The translations under genes and the position numbers were made by a program. From assembly GCA_017960565.1 (NCBI GenBank), contig JAGCYY010000032.1, positions 1 to 35,307 of the forward strand: 35,307 nt of DNA. Direction: 5' to 3'. Positions within the stretch are counted from its first letter, which is position 1. Each line of letters opens with the position of its first letter. Below the pieces are notes generated by a model. It searched no databases. It worked only from the letters and a program-made list of their open reading frames with translations, and was not told the DNA's origin. This stretch comes from a bacterium (lineage in GTDB: Bacteria; Bacillota_I; Bacilli_A; Izemoplasmatales; UBA1188). Shown here in pieces: positions 32,851-35,307 of the stretch.

Positions 32851-32861
32851 GTCCTTTCCTC

Positions 32862-33641
32862 CTACCCAAATATTACCGCGGATGCCATACCTATTATCAT
32901 CGATAATCCTAAAGAGAAATTACCGAGCCATTTCCATTTAAGTTTCTTTTCTAAAAGATCAAATAAAGCCATCGAGAGAAATGAAACAACTATTACTATT
33001 AGGGGGACATATGAATTGATTGGTGTTTCTGCATTGATATATTTTAGTTTAGCAATATCTTCTGCAAGAAATGAACAAATCATCGCAATAAAAGCAGCGT
33101 TGAATAGAATCGGCCCAAATGATTTCTTTTCTTTTGTTTCTTTTGGCTGATCAGATGATTCGTTATCATTATTGTTTTCTTCTCTTGCCTTTGCTAATAT
33201 TTTTTTGTCATATGCTTTAAAACCAAAAAGACAGAATAAAGGACCAGAGAGTATTCCAAGTGTCATAACAAAAGCGATTGTGGCGAATTCTATTTTTGTC
33301 ATAGTTGCCATAGTAATATCACTATAAGCCGCACTTACAGCTGCGCCTTCATAATGAAGTGCACCAATTACAGATAATCTTATCCAAGGAAGTGGTATTC
33401 CAAGAATTCCTGATAAAGCAATTACTCCAATTAAAATGCTTATAGATGGGATAAGAGTGAATAATATACTTGTGATAATTGTTTTTTTTATATAACTCTT
33501 ATCCATTCCAATCTCTTTAGCATCTTTATAAGATTTGAAGATAAATATTATAGAGCCAGCAAGCACAAATAATACCACAATAGATGCCATCAAGTACATC
33601 CATGGACTATTCGCAAGCTCAAATGTCATTTTCTCATCCAT
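32862..33641 (-). CDS. DUF5058-like membrane protein
   Basis: A 259-residue membrane protein with about seven hydrophobic segments. It begins with NSPWMYLMASIVVLFVLAGS and continues with IPLPWIRLSVIGALHYEGAA, where Gly, His, Tyr and Glu line a probable membrane cavity; the ending WLGNFSLGLSMIIGMASAV also fits DUF5058. A hydrophilic acidic and basic loop (about 150-170, with NNDNESSDQPKETKEKK) separates the halves. The family is uncharacterised and looks like a transporter. It sits 12 bp after the M20 peptidase gene and before a second membrane protein, suggesting that the substrate or product of the peptidase is moved by the pair. Confidence 0.72.
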   Translation of the reverse strand: MDEKMTFELANSPWMYLMASIVVLFVLAGSIIFIFKSYKDAKEIGMDKSYIKKTIITSILFTLIPSISILIGVIALSGILGIPLPWIRLSVIGALHYEGAAVSAAYSDITMATMTKIEFATIAFVMTLGILSGPLFCLFGFKAYDKKILAKAREENNNDNESSDQPKETKEKKSFGPILFNAAFIAMICSFLAEDIAKLKYINAETPINSYVPLIVIVVSFLSMALFDLLEKKLKWKWLGNFSLGLSMIIGMASAVIFG

Positions 33642-33653
33642 TTTTGTTTTCTC

Positions 33654-35087
33654 CTATACTTTTGATAATAAATCTAGGTAAAATTCTAAGCATTTCTTTA
33701 ATGTTTCTATTTTGATTGCTTCATTAGTTCCATGGATTCCTTTTCTTTCAATGTTTTCGATTTTTATCGGTGTGAATCTAATGATGCAATCACTTATTTC
33801 ATTGTAATGTCTAGCATCTGTACCACCAATCATAATAAATGGTGATACGATAGAGCCAGGATAGACATCTTTGATTGTTTCTTTAATAAGATTATATCCC
33901 TCAGTATTGATTTCACATTCTTTATACATTTTCGATTCATTCAGTACTTCAATTTTGATTCGATCGTTTTTGATTGTCTTTTTGATGTGAGATATTATTT
34001 CTTCTTTACTGTTGAATGGAGCTTGTCTAACATTGATATTAGCTTCAACATGTGAAGGAATCACATTGGTTTGATTGCCTCCGTTTATCACTGTAAAGGC
34101 AAATGTTGAAGAAACTAGTGCTTTAGTATCACCACCAAGAAGCATAAATACTCGTTTTAAAAGCCCCTTAAAAAGCCATAGATTTGCGAATATCATTTTA
34201 TAGATAAATGATGAATGACGTCCAAGTTTATTTAAGAGTTCTTTTGTAGTCATACAAAATTGTGGTTTCATAGGGTGCTTATCAAGTCTTTCAAGAGCGC
34301 GAGATAATTCGATGATTGGTCCATTCTTTTTTGGCGAAGATGAATGACCACCTGATGTATCTAATGATAGTTTCACATCGAACATTCCTTTTTCAGCTGT
34401 GCCAAGAAGTGCTGTATAATCTTTAACACCAGGAAAAGCATTTTTGATAACGCCTCCGCCTTCATCAAATACTAACATCGGTCTAACACCATCATTCTTT
34501 AGAATTTCTAATATTTCATATTGTGATGTTCCATATATTTCTTCATCAGCGCCAAAACACAGATATAGATCTCTTTTTGGTTTATAGTCAAATTTAAGAT
34601 TTTCTTCTAAAGCACGCAGAGCGGATGCGAATGTACATTTAGTATCGAGTGCACCTCTTCCATATACTTTTCCATCAACTATTTCGCCAAGGAAAGGATC
34701 ATTATCCCAACCATGTGTTGCCTCAACTACATCATAATGGGCAAGAAGGACAACAGATTCATTTGATTCACTACCTTTTACTTTGATATAGATACCACGA
34801 TTTTTGAGTATCCTAGTTTCACATTTTGAAAAGATGAGTGGATATCTAGTTTTTACATCTTCTATGAGTTTTTCAAATTCTTCTTTATCTTCTTTTTCTT
34901 TTTCGATATAAGAAACAGTCTTACATTTGATAAATAGTTTCAAATCTTCAACTATTTTATCATCGATTTCTTTTTCTTTATAATCTGTTTTATATATTTC
35001 TTTGTCGATAAAAAGAAATGTCCTGATAAGGATTATAATTAGTAATAATAGAAAAAGACCTAATAGTATATAGAGTACGTATTTCAT
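33654..35087 (-). CDS. Membrane-anchored M20-family metallopeptidase
   Basis: Zinc-dependent exopeptidase or amidohydrolase of 477 residues. An N-terminal membrane helix (about 4-27) anchors it. Metal ligands are visible: His117 with Asp119 (LLAHYDVVE), bridging Asp148 (GRGALDTK), catalytic Glu182 with metal ligand Glu183 (ADEEIYGT), a later Asp in FDEGGG, and the C-terminal His in GIHGTNE. The dimerisation domain sits in the middle with SGGHSSSPKK. The overall pattern resembles PM20D1/carboxypeptidase S-like enzymes that split or form N-acyl amino acids or dipeptides. AAAGGAG precedes the ATG. It leads an operon with two membrane proteins; the helix places the enzyme at the membrane, but which side cannot be told. 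Confidence 0.92.
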   Translation of the reverse strand: MKYVLYILLGLFLLLLIIILIRTFLFIDKEIYKTDYKEKEIDDKIVEDLKLFIKCKTVSYIEKEKEDKEEFEKLIEDVKTRYPLIFSKCETRILKNRGIYIKVKGSESNESVVLLAHYDVVEATHGWDNDPFLGEIVDGKVYGRGALDTKCTFASALRALEENLKFDYKPKRDLYLCFGADEEIYGTSQYEILEILKNDGVRPMLVFDEGGGVIKNAFPGVKDYTALLGTAEKGMFDVKLSLDTSGGHSSSPKKNGPIIELSRALERLDKHPMKPQFCMTTKELLNKLGRHSSFIYKMIFANLWLFKGLLKRVFMLLGGDTKALVSSTFAFTVINGGNQTNVIPSHVEANINVRQAPFNSKEEIISHIKKTIKNDRIKIEVLNESKMYKECEINTEGYNLIKETIKDVYPGSIVSPFIMIGGTDARHYNEISDCIIRFTPIKIENIERKGIHGTNEAIKIETLKKCLEFYLDLLSKV

Positions 35088-35133
35088 GAAATAGTCTCCT
35101 TTCTTTTATATAAAATATTTAATAGATATTATA

Positions 35134-35154
35134 GAAGAAAATTGATTTTTCTTC
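35134..35154. repeat. Small inverted repeat in the M20 gene leader
   Basis: GAAGAAAA (35134-35141) and TTTTCTTC (35147-35154) form a perfect 8-bp inverted repeat just upstream of a TATAAT-like -10 (35128-35133, minus strand). It could be an operator or a chance feature of AT-rich sequence. Confidence 0.3.
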
Positions 35155-35166
35155 CATATAAATAAG

Positions 35167-35208
35167 AAAGGGGCTGTTAAGAAACTAACAATTTCTTAAT
35201 TACCCTTT
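35167..35208. terminator. Bidirectional terminator-like hairpin
   Basis: TTAAGAAA (35177-35184) pairs with TTTCTTAA (35192-35199), and outer arms AAAGGG (35167-35172) and CCCTTT (35203-35208) extend the stem. On the minus strand the tail is CTTTCTTATTTAT, so it could end a minus-strand gene lying beyond the right edge. It also contains the first copy of the repeat noted at 35175-35303. Confidence 0.5.
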
Positions 35209-35303
35209 TTCTATATATTTTGTGAAATAACAACTACGTTGTTAAGAAACTAATCAAAAATTACCTAATTTAGGCATTTTTTAATTAACTTTTTTTCTTA
35301 ACA
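35175..35303. repeat. Clustered 14-bp repeats at the right edge
   Basis: TGTTAAGAAACTAA occurs at 35175-35188 and again at 35240-35253 in direct orientation, 65 bp apart; its inverted core TTTCTTAACA lies at 35294-35303, giving an 11-bp inverted pair with the second copy. This pattern is like sub-terminal sites of a mobile element or regulator-binding sites, but the neighbouring sequence is outside the window. Confidence 0.5.
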
Positions 35304-35307
35304 ATTA

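Noticed and set aside
1-35307. CRISPR array, rRNA or tRNA genes
   Set aside because: No regularly spaced repeats of suitable length, no rRNA signature sequences and no tRNA cloverleaf pattern were seen on either strand.
1-35307. Mycoplasma genetic code (TGA as Trp)
   Set aside because: Tryptophans in conserved motifs are encoded by TGG, and TGA works as a stop, for example at the sufD/sufS overlap.

Overview
The window is a strongly AT-rich piece of a bacterial chromosome in which every confidently called gene lies on the minus strand. TGA is used as a stop codon (for example the sufD stop that overlaps the sufS start), so the standard bacterial code applies and the mycoplasma code does not. 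A SufCDSUB-type Fe-S operon with SufU, a ThiT-type vitamin S-component, lysine and TPP riboswitches, strong AAGGAG-type ribosome binding sites and an Opp system with enlarged subunits together suggest an uncultured low-GC Bacillota (Bacilli; Acholeplasma/RF39/Erysipelotrichia-like). That placement is inference, not measurement.

In transcription order (high to low coordinate) the layout is as follows. (1) 35087-32176: a membrane-anchored M20 metallopeptidase followed by two multi-spanning membrane proteins, one DUF5058-like, closed by a strong hairpin. (2) 31990-29456: a lysine riboswitch with an intrinsic terminator, then a three-gene polar amino-acid ABC importer, which is probably a lysine importer. 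(3) 29455-28943: a gene-poor stretch. (4) 28942-22996: serC, serA, gdhA, a class Ic aspartate-type aminotransferase and cysK, an amino-acid synthesis operon built around serine, glutamate and cysteine. (5) 22908-20257: an Mbeg1-like lipase-fold protein, a VanZ-like protein, a DUF1292 protein and an SDR oxidoreductase. (6) 20173-13562: sufC-sufD-sufS-sufU-sufB with transketolase directly behind. (7) 13537-12804: a TPP riboswitch and terminator controlling thiT. (8) 12668-10165: a CvpA-like membrane protein and a fusion of an alpha/beta hydrolase with an RluA-type pseudouridine synthase. (9) 9987-1920: an oppA-oppB-oppC-oppD-oppF oligopeptide importer in which four of the five subunits have unusual architecture. 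(10) 1861-258: a membrane-anchored, degenerate ApbE-like protein and a small membrane protein. Palindromes and repeats resembling mobile-element ends sit at both edges of the window.

The most notable observations are: an OppA whose C-terminal lobe segment appears to have moved to the N-terminus (an apparent circular permutation); an OppF with two C-terminal membrane helices; an OppD with an insert of about 235 residues inside its ATPase domain; the hydrolase/pseudouridine-synthase fusion; an ApbE-like protein that has lost the usual active-site residues; and a conserved-looking peptidase plus two-membrane-protein cassette of unknown transport function. Peptide import (Opp), intracellular or surface peptidase activity, lysine import and the Ser/Cys/Glu pathway fit an organism that mixes scavenging with limited amino-acid synthesis.
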